Notes: generated from the letters alone by a model not told the origin. A stretch of DNA of 64,000 nucleotides from Cyclobacterium marinum DSM 745 (GCF_000222485.1 NC_015914.1:2108001-2172000), one strand, 5' to 3'; numbered from the stretch's first letter, positions 25,012 through 34,357 are shown. Numbers and translations: made by a program.

Positions 25012-25968
25012 ATGCATAACAGAAGAGACTTTATCAAAAAGACCGGATTGGCTACTGCCATTTTGGGTTTAGGACTTGGAGGGCAGGCGATTTCCATGGC
25101 ACCTCGAAAGGAACTATTCAAAATTTCATTGGCCCAATGGTCTGTCAACAGATTGCTATTCAATAAAAAGATGGACAATTTGGATTTTGCCGTACTAGCC
25201 AAAAAACACGGGATTTCAGCAGTAGAATATGTGAACCAGTTTTTTATGGACAAAGCCAAGGACATGGCTTATTTGAAAGAAATGAAAACCCGAGCAGAGG
25301 GAGAGGGCGTTACTTCGGTACTGATCATGTGCGATAATGAAGGAAAATTAGGCGCCAGAGATGAGGCGGAACGTATGCAAACTGTGGAAAACCATAAAAA
25401 ATGGGTAGAAGCAGCAAAGTTCTTAGGCTGTCACTCGATTCGAGTAAATGGGTATTCTTTTACTAGATTCAGTGCAGATAAAAAGGACTTTGCAGAATCT
25501 CAGAAACTAGTTGCTGATGGCTTGCAAAGTCTTTGCGAATTTGCAGACACCATGGGTATCAATGTGATGATCGAAAACCATGGTGGTTTCTCAAGCGATG
25601 CCAAGTGGCTCTCAGGTGTAATAAAGGCTGCCGACCACCCAAGAGCAGGTACACTTCCGGATTTTGGTAACTTCCTGATGTATAGAGAAGAAGGAGAAAA
25701 AACCCTTAGCTACGATTCATATAAAGGTGTGAAACAGTTGATGCCTTATGCCAAAGGAGTAAGTGTAAAGCCTACGGTATGGGACGGAAAAGGCAATCAA
25801 TCCCAGCTGGATTATGAAAAAATGCTTTCAATTGTTTTAAAGGCAGGGTATCATGGGTATTGTGGCATTGAACATGGAGAGCAGGGACGTATTTGGGAGA
25901 GCATTGTCGAAGTTCGAGAAGAGCTTGAAGCAGCAGAGAAAGCGCTTAGAAGTTCTTTTTCTGTTTAA
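25012..25968 (+). CDS. Tat-exported sugar phosphate isomerase/epimerase-like TIM barrel
   Basis: 318-aa AP-endonuclease-2-type TIM barrel, the fold of hydroxypyruvate isomerase, tagatose epimerase and inosose dehydratase. The N-terminus NRRDFIKKTGLATAILGLGL is a twin-arginine signal with RR at residues 4-5, so a folded, probably metal-loaded enzyme is exported. Metal-binding stretches are consistent with NVMIENHGGFS, TLPDFGNF and CGIEHGEQG. Such Tat-exported isomerase-like proteins are common near glycan genes in Cytophagales. The substrate is not evident. It is followed by a strong terminator and is monocistronic. Confidence 0.85.
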   Translation: MHNRRDFIKKTGLATAILGLGLGGQAISMAPRKELFKISLAQWSVNRLLFNKKMDNLDFAVLAKKHGISAVEYVNQFFMDKAKDMAYLKEMKTRAEGEGVTSVLIMCDNEGKLGARDEAERMQTVENHKKWVEAAKFLGCHSIRVNGYSFTRFSADKKDFAESQKLVADGLQSLCEFADTMGINVMIENHGGFSSDAKWLSGVIKAADHPRAGTLPDFGNFLMYREEGEKTLSYDSYKGVKQLMPYAKGVSVKPTVWDGKGNQSQLDYEKMLSIVLKAGYHGYCGIEHGEQGRIWESIVEVREELEAAEKALRSSFSV

Positions 25969-26093
25969 TCCTAAATACAAGCGATCACCTTTCACAGGGT
26001 AAAATCAGTCAATTGGTTTATATTTTTATTTTATCTTCGAAAATGTTTATTGGCTGATTTTCTTGTATTCCAACATATCGTTAATAGGAAGGT
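25969..26093 (+). other. intergenic stretch before the terminator
   Basis: AT-rich 125 bp between the TIM-barrel stop and the hairpin terminator; with 26129-26339 it makes a 370-bp gene-free region. Nothing else is recognised in it. Confidence 0.4.
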
Positions 26094-26128
26094 ATCCCCC
26101 TGATTTATGGAATCAGGGGGATTTTTTT
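26094..26128 (+). terminator. strong rho-independent terminator
   Basis: Perfect 12-bp stem ATCCCCCTGATT / AATCAGGGGGAT with a 5-nt loop and a run of seven T, downstream of the TIM-barrel gene. Confidence 0.92.
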
Positions 26129-26339
26129 GCCTTAGCTTCTTTAATCTATCCATAAGGACTTTTTTTTAAAAAAGATTAAATTTTAATATTTTGATACAGC
26201 AATGGCTTAAAGTATTCCCAAAAAGAAATATTTGAAATGAATATTTTGGTATTTTATTATATTAGCATATTCAGTATTGGCTAATTGCTGAGTTTACCTT
26301 CATCAATGTTTTGTATTTAATACAGATAAACTTCAAAAA

Positions 26340-27872
26340 ATGATTGATAAGATTTTAACTTGTATTCTCTTCACAATAACCATTTATTCTTGTGCTGAAA
26401 AAGAGACTGCATTGCCAAACATTGTCTTGATAATGGGAGATGACATTGGCTATTCAGATATTGGTGCTTATGGTGGAGAAATAGAAACCCCAAATATTAA
26501 CCGCCTTGCAGAAGGAGGCTTGAGGTTTACCACTTTCTATAACATGGCCAAATGCAACCCCACCAGATCAACCATGCTAACAGGTTTGTATACCGGTGGG
26601 GCAGGGGCCGTGCATATTGCCAACCTGACCAAAGCAGCAGGCTATCAAAATATTATGAGTGGAAAAGAGCATTTCGACCCTTGGGTGCCGGAATATTGTA
26701 AAGCTGAGAATGTATTTGATCATTCTTTTTATTTCTGGGCCACTACAGAATACTTTCTACCTCCTTCGGGGGAATTTGAAAGGCCTTTTTTTCTGGAAGG
26801 CAAAGAAATAAAAGCTGAGGAGATTGAACATGAGCAAAGCCCCATGTACAAAACAGACTTCATTACCGATTATGCTTTAAAATGGTTGGACGAGACCTTT
26901 GAAAAAGAAGATCCTTTCTTTCTCTATTTGCCTTATCATGCAGCCCACTATCCACTTCAGGCCCGACCTGAAGACATAGAAAAATACCGCGGCAAATACC
27001 TTAAAGGCTGGGATGTTCTTCGTCAAGAACGCTTTGAGCGAATGAAGAACTTGGGAGTGCTGCCTAAAGGTACTCAACTCAGCCCACCCGAAAATAACTT
27101 GAACAAGTCACGGGGGCCTTTGCTGGCAGATTATACTGATTATTATGCTTGGGATAGTTTGTCTGCTGAAAAAAAGGATTCTCTTGACTTAGAAATGGCG
27201 GTTTTTGCAGCAATAATTGACCGGATGGATCAAAATATAGGAAGGGTTCTGAAGAAGCTAGAGGAGAATGGTAAATTGGAAAACACCATCATCATGTATT
27301 TGAATGACAATGGTTCGTGTCCATTTTACACCAATAAGGTAATAGATGTAGCACCCGGTCCTGCAAATTCCTACTGGAGTTTGCGCACCAATTGGGCCAT
27401 GTTGGGCAATACACCTTTTAGGCAACACAAGCAGTCAGGCCTAGAGGGAGGAAGCCATACTCCTTTTATCGTCCATTGGCCGGAAAAAATAGCTCCCAAT
27501 ACGATTACCGACCAAGTGGGGCATGTGGTGGACATGGCGCCAACTTTTTTGGACTTGTTAAAAATCGCTTACCCGGACTCAATTCAAGGTCATCCAACCA
27601 TTCCCTTGCATGGGAGTTCCTTGTTGCCGGTATTTATGGGTGAGCAGCGGGAAGAGCCGGAATACTTTGTTTCCGGAATGAATAAATTCAGAATGTTTAG
27701 AAGTGGTGAATATAAAATTGTTCGGATGAATGGGGGACCATGGGAGCTCTACGATATGACCAAAGACCCTTCTGAGCTTGTGAATTTAGCGGATACCATG
27801 CCTGAAAAAGTCAAAGAATTGGCCATGCATTATGAATCCACCCCTGTCGGAAATCCTGATGGGCTTCCTTAA
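26340..27872 (+). CDS. arylsulfatase-type sulfatase lipoprotein
   Basis: 510-aa type I sulfatase that hydrolyses sulfate esters. The N-terminus has a lipobox (TIYSC, Cys18), so it is membrane-anchored outside the cytoplasm. The active-site signature AKCNPTRSTMLTG carries Cys72, which must be converted to formylglycine; calcium-binding Asp34-Asp35 are in IMGDDIGYSD. Other family stretches are LPYHAAHYPL, IIMYLNDNGS and GGSHTPFIVHWPEKI. The C-x-P-x-R form can be matured by aerobic or anaerobic formylglycine enzymes, neither of which is in this window. The substrate is probably a sulfated glycan. Confidence 0.92.
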   Translation: MIDKILTCILFTITIYSCAEKETALPNIVLIMGDDIGYSDIGAYGGEIETPNINRLAEGGLRFTTFYNMAKCNPTRSTMLTGLYTGGAGAVHIANLTKAAGYQNIMSGKEHFDPWVPEYCKAENVFDHSFYFWATTEYFLPPSGEFERPFFLEGKEIKAEEIEHEQSPMYKTDFITDYALKWLDETFEKEDPFFLYLPYHAAHYPLQARPEDIEKYRGKYLKGWDVLRQERFERMKNLGVLPKGTQLSPPENNLNKSRGPLLADYTDYYAWDSLSAEKKDSLDLEMAVFAAIIDRMDQNIGRVLKKLEENGKLENTIIMYLNDNGSCPFYTNKVIDVAPGPANSYWSLRTNWAMLGNTPFRQHKQSGLEGGSHTPFIVHWPEKIAPNTITDQVGHVVDMAPTFLDLLKIAYPDSIQGHPTIPLHGSSLLPVFMGEQREEPEYFVSGMNKFRMFRSGEYKIVRMNGGPWELYDMTKDPSELVNLADTMPEKVKELAMHYESTPVGNPDGLP

Positions 27873-27893
27873 ACTTAAAAAGCTAAAAAGGAA

Positions 27894-27928
27894 TTCAGCC
27901 TGATTGTAATAAATAGCAATCAGGCTGA
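27894..27928. terminator. hairpin between convergent sulfatase and lutC
   Basis: Stem TTCAGCCTGATTG / CAATCAGGCTGA with a 10-nt loop. T-tracts are weak on both sides, but position and stem strength fit a shared terminator. Confidence 0.65.
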
Positions 27929-27979
27929 TTGATTTTGGGTTAATTTTGTCCCCAATTTATCCTCGGAGATTATATTAAA

Positions 27980-28561
27980 TTAATCCATTAAATAAACAAT
28001 CATGCTTCTAGGTCCATGAGCCCCAATGACCAATGACTGTTCTATATCTGCCGTTTTAGAAGGGCCGGCGACAAACACGCCATATCCCGGACCTGCTACA
28101 TTGACCTTTTGATAAACTTCATGCATATTTCCCAAGAGGTTTTCCACTTTAACCAAAACGATCAAATGTTGGGCAATAAATGGCAATGCCCTGTGAATGA
28201 TTTTTTCCTCAGGAAGCCATATGGCAGCATTTTCTACCACACCCCAATCTCCTTCCAATACAGCCACCTCAATGTGCTCTAATTCATGGGGGTCTTTAAC
28301 TTTTTCTATATCAAAATTTCCCGCTATTCCATCTACCAAAGACAAAACCTGTTGTTCAGCTGAAAACTTTTCATTCAGGTATTGCTGAATTTGCTCTTTT
28401 CCTTCGCCTGCTTTGGCCAAACCACCATTCAATTTTATACTGGCCTGAAACTGTTCGATCAGGTTATTTTCATAAGGGAACTTAGGGTGCTCCGGTAAGG
28501 GAAGTATATCTGGTTTGTTCTTTTTTATAGCCGCTATTATGGCTTCTTTGCTACTGTTCAT
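27980..28561 (-). CDS. lutC: LutC/YkgG LUD-domain protein, lactate utilisation
   Basis: 193-aa protein with a single LUD domain, the third component of the LutABC L-lactate oxidation system. The C-terminal family stretch GPGYGVFVAGPSKTADIEQSLVIGAHGPRSMIVYL is clear; N-terminal helices are divergent as usual. It starts in a 4-bp overlap with the lutB stop, indicating translational coupling. It acts with LutA and LutB to convert lactate to pyruvate in the cytosol. Confidence 0.9.
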   Translation of the reverse strand: MNSSKEAIIAAIKKNKPDILPLPEHPKFPYENNLIEQFQASIKLNGGLAKAGEGKEQIQQYLNEKFSAEQQVLSLVDGIAGNFDIEKVKDPHELEHIEVAVLEGDWGVVENAAIWLPEEKIIHRALPFIAQHLIVLVKVENLLGNMHEVYQKVNVAGPGYGVFVAGPSKTADIEQSLVIGAHGPRSMIVYLMD

Positions 28562-29934
28562 TGCTTCCTGTTTTTACGGTACCAGTCCTTAAAACTCTCT
28601 TTTGGCACTTCGGGCAACTCCCTGTGTTTTCCCCAAGCGTTAAAACTATTGTAAACAAACCCTCTAGGACTTATTGACAAGGATTTTCTGGCTAGATTTC
28701 CCATCATGTCAAAAAGTTTTGGCTTGGACATTACATTTCCCCCAAATCGCATGGCCCATTTTTTAGAAGGCTGAGATGGTCCTTCTTTGGTAATTACTTG
28801 TCGCCATTTGTACAGTTGCTCATGAATATTAATTTTCACCGGACAAACATTCGTACAAGAGCCACATAGGGTGGAGGCAAAAGGTAAAGTACTGTGCTTT
28901 TTCAAGTCCATTCCCGGAGAGAGGATGGAACCGATTGGCCCTGGTACCGTGGAGCCATAACTAAAGCCACTACTTCTACGATAAATAGGACAGGTATTCA
29001 TACATGCACCACAGCGAATACATTTAAGCGAATTTCTGAAATCCTCACGTCCCAATTGGTTGGTTCTACCATTGTCCACTAGGATTAAATACATTTTTTT
29101 TCCTTTCCTGGGACGGTGAAAGTGCGAGGTATAATTGGTAATACTTTGGCCGGTGGCGCTTCTGGCAAGCAGGCGAAGAAAAACACCTAGATCTGCTGCC
29201 CTGGGAATAATTTTTTCTATACCCATACAAGCGATGTGCAAATCTGCCAGGTGAGTACCCATATCGGCATTGCCCTCATTGGTACAAACCACAAAACCAC
29301 CTGTTTCAGCGATTCCAAAATTAACTCCTGTAATGGCTGCCTTGGCTTGGATAAATTTTTGTCTTAAATGTTGGCGAGCCGCTTCGGTGAGGTAAGCCGG
29401 ATCATCCGCACCGGCGTCCGTTCCCAAGTGTTCGTGAAAAATATCTCCAATCTCTTTTTTCTTAAGGTGAATGGCGGGCATTACAATATGACTCGGAACC
29501 TGTTTGTTAAATTGTATGATCCTTTCTCCAAGATCTGTATCTACTACATCATAACCTTTGTCTTCGAGGAAATGGTTGAGACCACATTCTTCTGTAAGTA
29601 TAGATTTACTTTTCACCAGATTTTTCACCTGATTTTCCTCCAGGATACGCAATACGTGCTGATTGTGCTCGTCAGCGTCTTTGGCCCACAATACTTCAAT
29701 GCCATTTTCTCTTGCGTTTTTCTCAAACTGCAACAATAAATTATCTAAGTTTGATAGCACATGATCCTTAATTTGAGAAGCATTGTTCCTTAATTGCTCC
29801 CATTCAGGGATCTTTTGTGCGGCTACATCACGTTTGCTACGAACATGCCAAAGTGTATCATCGTGCCAATGACTGCGCTCCCCGTCCTTTAGAAACTCTT
29901 CTGCTGCAGCTGCATGGGTTGGTGTTGTCTTCAT
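28558..29934 (-). CDS. lutB: LutB iron-sulfur protein, lactate utilisation
   Basis: 458-aa iron-sulfur subunit of the LutABC L-lactate dehydrogenase. An N-terminal LUD region (VNFGIAETGGFVVCTNEGNA, LPRAADLGVFLRLLARSATGQ-like) is followed by a two-cluster ferredoxin part, CIRCGACMNTCPIY and CGSCTNVCPVKINIHEQLY, and a basic C-terminus. I start at ATG 29934, one base past the lutA stop, rather than at the Met 12 codons upstream, which would overlap lutA by 35 bp. Operon order lutA-lutB-lutC is conserved with Bacillus. Confidence 0.93.
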   Translation of the reverse strand: MKTTPTHAAAAEEFLKDGERSHWHDDTLWHVRSKRDVAAQKIPEWEQLRNNASQIKDHVLSNLDNLLLQFEKNARENGIEVLWAKDADEHNQHVLRILEENQVKNLVKSKSILTEECGLNHFLEDKGYDVVDTDLGERIIQFNKQVPSHIVMPAIHLKKKEIGDIFHEHLGTDAGADDPAYLTEAARQHLRQKFIQAKAAITGVNFGIAETGGFVVCTNEGNADMGTHLADLHIACMGIEKIIPRAADLGVFLRLLARSATGQSITNYTSHFHRPRKGKKMYLILVDNGRTNQLGREDFRNSLKCIRCGACMNTCPIYRRSSGFSYGSTVPGPIGSILSPGMDLKKHSTLPFASTLCGSCTNVCPVKINIHEQLYKWRQVITKEGPSQPSKKWAMRFGGNVMSKPKLFDMMGNLARKSLSISPRGFVYNSFNAWGKHRELPEVPKESFKDWYRKNRKQ

Positions 29935-29935
29935 T

Positions 29936-30676
29936 TTACTTCTGGTTTTGGGTTCTTGGTACTTGACCATTTAGGATTTCGGCTATGTGCATGACCTTTA
30001 CAGGGCTATTTTCTCGCCGAAGAATTCCTTCCAAGTGCATCAAACAAGACATATCAGCTCCTGTAATAACTTGAACGCCCTGTTCCTCATGGTCTTTGAT
30101 GCGGTCTTTTCCCATACTTACAGAGACCGCCTCCTCAAAAACAGCAAATGTTCCTCCAAAACCGCAACATTCGTCTTTCCTTGTAAGGTTTACCAATTCG
30201 ATGCCATTTACCATTTCTAGTAATTGTTTGGGTTTATTAAATTCAACCCCCATTAATTCTGAAGGCTTGGCAAGATTAAGACCTCTGAGCCCATGGCAAC
30301 TTGCATGAATGCCTACCTTATAAGGAAAATTTGCTTTGAGATTTTTTATTTTTAATACATCGGTAAGAAACTCGCAAAGCTCATAGACTTTTGGTTCGTT
30401 GTCTTTACCCGAGTAGATATGGTCCTTAGTATGTAGGGTACAGCTACCGGATGGACAGACCACATAATCAAACCCACTAAAGTTCTTTCGAAATAAATCG
30501 GCTGCTCCCTCTCCATAATCCTGATATCCTGAGTTGGCCATAGGCTGACCACAACAGGTTTGTTTTAAGGGATAGTCCACATCCACCCCTGCGCTTTCTA
30601 AGAGCTCAAGACTAGCGATGGCTACCTGAGGGTAAAATTGATCTACATAACATGGTATAAATAATCCAACTTTCAT
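29936..30676 (-). CDS. lutA: LutA Fe-S oxidoreductase, lactate utilisation
   Basis: 246-aa protein with two cysteine-rich CCG domains: CCGQPMANSGY near residue 41 and ECCGFGGTFAV near residue 167, each with an upstream Cys (FIPCYVDQ; GIHASCHG). These domains bind an unusual iron-sulfur cluster in GlpC, HdrB and LutA proteins. It is the first gene of the lutABC operon. Regulation may involve inverted repeats in the upstream region (30813-30843 and 30952-30967), but this is not shown. Confidence 0.92.
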   Translation of the reverse strand: MKVGLFIPCYVDQFYPQVAIASLELLESAGVDVDYPLKQTCCGQPMANSGYQDYGEGAADLFRKNFSGFDYVVCPSGSCTLHTKDHIYSGKDNEPKVYELCEFLTDVLKIKNLKANFPYKVGIHASCHGLRGLNLAKPSELMGVEFNKPKQLLEMVNGIELVNLTRKDECCGFGGTFAVFEEAVSVSMGKDRIKDHEEQGVQVITGADMSCLMHLEGILRRENSPVKVMHIAEILNGQVPRTQNQK

Positions 30677-31152
30677 CAGTGCGGTTATTCTTGGATAATT
30701 AATAAATTACAAGAGGTCTTTGTTGACTCTATTTTATAAATATAAGCATCAAAAGTTTTAGTCCCACTGGTAAAACTTAAAATATGGTAAAGGCTCCTGA
30801 TTAATTATTTTTGTCCTTAGCGAAACACTGTTTCACAAAGGACCTTTTATTGGTGATAGGGTACCTCCCCCAAACTTACATTAAACAATAAACTTAGCAA
30901 GGATTCTCTCTACCTCCATCCTGCACTGTGCTGAAAATGTCTAATTCATCACGAACTAAAAAGTTCGATAATTATTGAAACTACAACATTAATTATATAA
31001 ATTGGGTCCTGACTTTCTCATTAACAGTGAGTTTTAAGTGTTCAATTGCTAAGATTTGTTCGAAAACAGGCAATAATTTTAAGTAGTAGGAGGGTCATTG
31101 CAAGTGTGAAAGTCAAAATAATTATTTCTTTGTCCTAATTAAAACCACTAAT
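30677..31152. promoter_or_regulatory. divergent intergenic region with two inverted repeats
   Basis: About 475 bp between lutA (minus) and a beta-propeller lipoprotein gene (plus), without a gene. It holds a compound hairpin at 30813-30843 (GTCCTT and GAAAC arms pairing with GTTTC and AAGGAC) and a short one at 30952-30967 (CGAACT / AGTTCG). They could be operators, attenuators or part of a small RNA. Confidence 0.35.
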
Positions 31153-32289
31153 ATGAATAAACCCAAACCTATTTTATTATCGATTGAATTATTACTCATT
31201 TTTTCAATGGTTGCCTGTACAAACCCTGAAACTGATGAAAAAATAGTAAATATTTCTATTGCACCGGATGATTACCCAACCCTATCTTATCAGGATTTTA
31301 CGGTAGAGGAAATGATTCGGCTGGAAACAACTGAAGAAAACCTTATGGGCATGGACCTGCGCGTAAAATTTTCTGAAAATCTCATGGCGGTAATGGATGA
31401 AAACAAAGCGAATAAGCTTCACTTATTTGACCGGAGAGGAAGTTACCTTAATGCTATTGCCGAGGTTGGTGAAGGGCCTGGAACCATCCGGTCTCTGAGG
31501 GACTTTGAGTTTGGAAAAACAGAGGAGGTATTGGTGCTTTCTCCTATTGAAGACAAAGCCAAAATATTCAAATTTTCAAAGGATGGAAATTTCAGTGAAG
31601 CATTTGAATTGGCTTATAGCGCGGATTCTTTTATTAGATTAGAGGGGGGAGGTTTTTTATTTCAAGGAGGGTATAATCTCCCATTTGTAACGCATAGGGT
31701 GGTTCGAACAGATGCTGAAGGGAAAATTCAACATCGCTATTTAGAAAACGATTATGAGAACGTAATGCTACCCATGATGGAACGTAATTTTTTTCCATCC
31801 GATAAAGGGGTTTTTATGCTTGAAATATTCAACCCAAATATATACTTGCATAAGGCTGATAGTCTTACCAAAGTACTCCATGCTGATTTCGGTACTTATG
31901 ATTTACCGGCCAATTTTTGGGATGTGGATCTTATGGATAGCTTTGGGGAGATGAATGAAAATGGTTTTGCCACTTTTAAGGGTGTTTTCCAACAAGAAAA
32001 TTTGATGGTTATAGACATCGTAGTCCAAAAAGGAAGGTCTATGTCCAAACACATTTTATTCAAAAGGGACAAAGATATCTACAAGCTAAAAGCAGATAGG
32101 GACGACGATATGGTATTCTTTTACCCTATCGGTATTAATAAAAAAGAACAAGTACTTTTCCTTACCTACAGATCTATTCTAGAAAAACATGCCCATGAGT
32201 TTCCCGAAACATTCTCTACAGATGGCTTACCGAAGAAAGGTTTAGATTACCCCGTGATATTGCACGTAAGGTTAAACGAACAACTATGA
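31153..32289 (+). CDS. six-bladed beta-propeller lipoprotein
   Basis: 378-aa lipoprotein with a lipobox near IFSMVAC (Cys22) and a beta-propeller body of the Bacteroidota six-bladed (NHL-like, BF3164-like) type. Repeated blade motifs such as NKLHLFDRRGSYLNAI, AEVGEGPGTIRSLRDFEF and AKIFKFSKDGNFSEAF support this. Such proteins are abundant in Bacteroidota and usually uncharacterised; binding or sensing of carbohydrate or peptide ligands is suspected. It overlaps the next gene, a second propeller lipoprotein, by 4 bp. Confidence 0.82.
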   Translation: MNKPKPILLSIELLLIFSMVACTNPETDEKIVNISIAPDDYPTLSYQDFTVEEMIRLETTEENLMGMDLRVKFSENLMAVMDENKANKLHLFDRRGSYLNAIAEVGEGPGTIRSLRDFEFGKTEEVLVLSPIEDKAKIFKFSKDGNFSEAFELAYSADSFIRLEGGGFLFQGGYNLPFVTHRVVRTDAEGKIQHRYLENDYENVMLPMMERNFFPSDKGVFMLEIFNPNIYLHKADSLTKVLHADFGTYDLPANFWDVDLMDSFGEMNENGFATFKGVFQQENLMVIDIVVQKGRSMSKHILFKRDKDIYKLKADRDDDMVFFYPIGINKKEQVLFLTYRSILEKHAHEFPETFSTDGLPKKGLDYPVILHVRLNEQL

Positions 32290-33449
32290 AAAAGACCTTG
32301 TGTATTGCTATAGGCTTATTACTTATTGTAGCCTCGTGTAAGGAGTCGGTCAAAAAAGAAATTGAGACAGGTCCGGTGGAGCTGAAAATTGAAATGGAGG
32401 AAATCCAAACGGCTTATGGAATAGATAAATTTGAACTTATCCCCTTGGAATTAAATGACAGGTCATTGGTAGGAGCCATTGACAAGCTGATTGTGGAAAA
32501 GGATAAAATATACCTACTTGACAAAGAGATTACAAAAAGTGTTTTATGCTTCTCCATTGAAGGTAAGTTCCTATTTCAGATTAATAGTATTGGAGAAGGG
32601 GAAGGTAAATTCTCCAAACCATTTGACTTAAACTTGTTCAATGAATCGCTACAGATTTTGGATATAATCCAAAAGAAAATCCTTGTTTTCGATTTGGCAG
32701 GCAACTTTAAGCAGGAAAAATCAATCCCGTTTGAGGAACAGGTGGTTAATTTTTTCCCAATCAATGAACACCTTACAGCTTACCATATGGATGGCAGGTC
32801 ATTTGGATCTGCAGAAACAGACTTTATCAGGGTTTTTGATAATAGAGACGCTACCATTTCCATTCAGGGGGTGTCGGATATAGGAAGTACAGATGCTTAC
32901 CAAGTTCCCATAGAATTTTCTGGACATGCCGGCAATATTAAGTTTCTCCACGCCTGGACAGATACCATTTACAAAATCTCGGAAAAAGGAATAGAGGCTG
33001 AATACATTTTGAATTTTGGCTCAGACCGCTTGACCAAAGAAATAAAGAAACTTCCTTTAATGGAGATGCGGAAGTTCATAATGGAAAACCCATATGTTTT
33101 CAATGTAGCAAATCTTGTTGAAAATGAGGATTACCTGAGTTTTCAATGGACCAGAAGTAAAGCCGGCTATGCCAATTCTGAAGACCAAACTTATATTTCC
33201 TATTTTAAGAAAAGCACAGCAGGAATAACGCATTTTCCATTGTCAGGAAATTGGTTGGGTGAAATGAACTTGCAGGGTCCACTTTTTGGAGTGGAGGATT
33301 GGTTTTATGGTTACCTGAACTACGAAGAATGGAATAGGCTATCAGAACAAAATAAAGATGATATTATTAAAGAAACCACCGGAGTAAATGCTGAATTTCT
33401 GAATGCAGAAAACCTAATTTTAGTAAAATACAGGCTAAAAGATACGTAA
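32286..33449 (+). CDS. six-bladed beta-propeller lipoprotein (paralogue)
   Basis: 387-aa lipoprotein (lipobox IVASC, Cys18) with blade motifs KSVLCFSIEGKFLFQINSIGEGEGKFSKPFDL and QKKILVFDLAGNFKQE split over the propeller. It shares architecture with the preceding gene, so the pair likely arose by duplication, although they are clearly diverged. The start is in a 4-bp overlap with its neighbour. The function is unknown; it is presumably exposed at an envelope membrane. Confidence 0.8.
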   Translation: MKKTLCIAIGLLLIVASCKESVKKEIETGPVELKIEMEEIQTAYGIDKFELIPLELNDRSLVGAIDKLIVEKDKIYLLDKEITKSVLCFSIEGKFLFQINSIGEGEGKFSKPFDLNLFNESLQILDIIQKKILVFDLAGNFKQEKSIPFEEQVVNFFPINEHLTAYHMDGRSFGSAETDFIRVFDNRDATISIQGVSDIGSTDAYQVPIEFSGHAGNIKFLHAWTDTIYKISEKGIEAEYILNFGSDRLTKEIKKLPLMEMRKFIMENPYVFNVANLVENEDYLSFQWTRSKAGYANSEDQTYISYFKKSTAGITHFPLSGNWLGEMNLQGPLFGVEDWFYGYLNYEEWNRLSEQNKDDIIKETTGVNAEFLNAENLILVKYRLKDT

Positions 33450-33631
33450 GTTATGAATATGTCACAATGGTTGTAAATCGATTAATGTACCTGTAAATTC
33501 TTTAATTTTGCCCTTATAGAAAAATTACAGTTTCCGTGCAATAGAAACCATAGGGTAACGGAATATTTATTGGCTATTCCGTCAATTCTATATGACAACC
33601 ACTTCCCATTGGTGGTATTAATTGAAGGCTT
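33450..33631. other. short convergent intergenic region with hairpin
   Basis: Contains an imperfect hairpin ACGGAATA / TATTCCGT at 33558-33582, possibly a weak terminator for either convergent gene, and an isolated TAATTTTG (33503-33510) that matches TAnnTTTG but points at no gene. Confidence 0.35.
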
Positions 33632-34345
33632 TTAAGAATGATAAATCAGAAAAACAGCAGGGATTTTATGAAGATCCGGATGTTTTTTGCGCCAGTCAGC
33701 GACCTTTTTGGTCTGGATCATTTCATCGGCACCTGTAATATTGCTTGCAATGCAGAGCAAGGTATTGCTACTCAGGTTGGCCAATAGATCTTCGAGCATC
33801 CGGTTGTTTCTGAAAGGGGTTTCCATAAACATTTGGGTGGTATTTTCCTTAATAGACTTGGTTTCCAATGATTTGATTGCCTGAACTCTGTCTTTTCTGT
33901 CTATGGGCAAATAGCCATTAAAGGTGAAGGACTGTCCATTAAAGCCTGAGCCCATTAATGCCATAAACATCGAAGAAGGTCCCGGTAAAGGAACCACTTT
34001 GATGCCTAATTTATGGGCCAAGGCCACGGCGTTAGCACCGGGGTCAGCAATACCAGGGCATCCTGCTTCGGAGATAATGCCTACATCATGCCCATTAAAT
34101 AAAGGTTCAAGTAATTTCTTTAAGTGTTTTTCGGGTGTTTTTTTATCCAGTTTTTCTAGGTGTACCTCTTCTAAATTAACACCTAACTTAAGGCTACTAA
34201 TATATCTACGTGCTGTTCTGAAATCTTCCACCAAGTAATGTGAGGTTGCTGCGATTACGTTTTTGACTATAGGAGCCATGATGTCCTGTCCTGTTTCAAG
34301 TACCAATACATTAGGTATGAGGTATAATATTCCCTTAGCTTTCAT
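33632..34345 (-). CDS. RsmI-like SAM-dependent methyltransferase (tetrapyrrole methylase fold)
   Basis: 237-aa protein related to RsmI, which 2'-O-methylates C1402 of 16S rRNA. The fold signature ISEAGCPGIADPGANAVALAHKLGIKVVPLPGPSSMFMALMGSGFNGQSFTFNGYLP is shared with RsmI and the tetrapyrrole methylases. The N-terminus (LYLIPNVLVLETGQDIMAP) differs from true RsmI, where a GNLxD motif is expected, and the usual RsmI C-terminal domain is absent. It is thus a shorter relative found in Bacteroidota, with unknown or rRNA target. It is divergent from the DUF2905 gene. Confidence 0.85.
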   Translation of the reverse strand: MKAKGILYLIPNVLVLETGQDIMAPIVKNVIAATSHYLVEDFRTARRYISSLKLGVNLEEVHLEKLDKKTPEKHLKKLLEPLFNGHDVGIISEAGCPGIADPGANAVALAHKLGIKVVPLPGPSSMFMALMGSGFNGQSFTFNGYLPIDRKDRVQAIKSLETKSIKENTTQMFMETPFRNNRMLEDLLANLSSNTLLCIASNITGADEMIQTKKVADWRKKHPDLHKIPAVFLIYHS

Positions 34346-34357
34346 TATTTTTGGATT

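Noticed and set aside
33503..33510. TAATTTTG resembling a -7 promoter element
   Set aside because: No plus-strand gene follows; chance match in AT-rich DNA.
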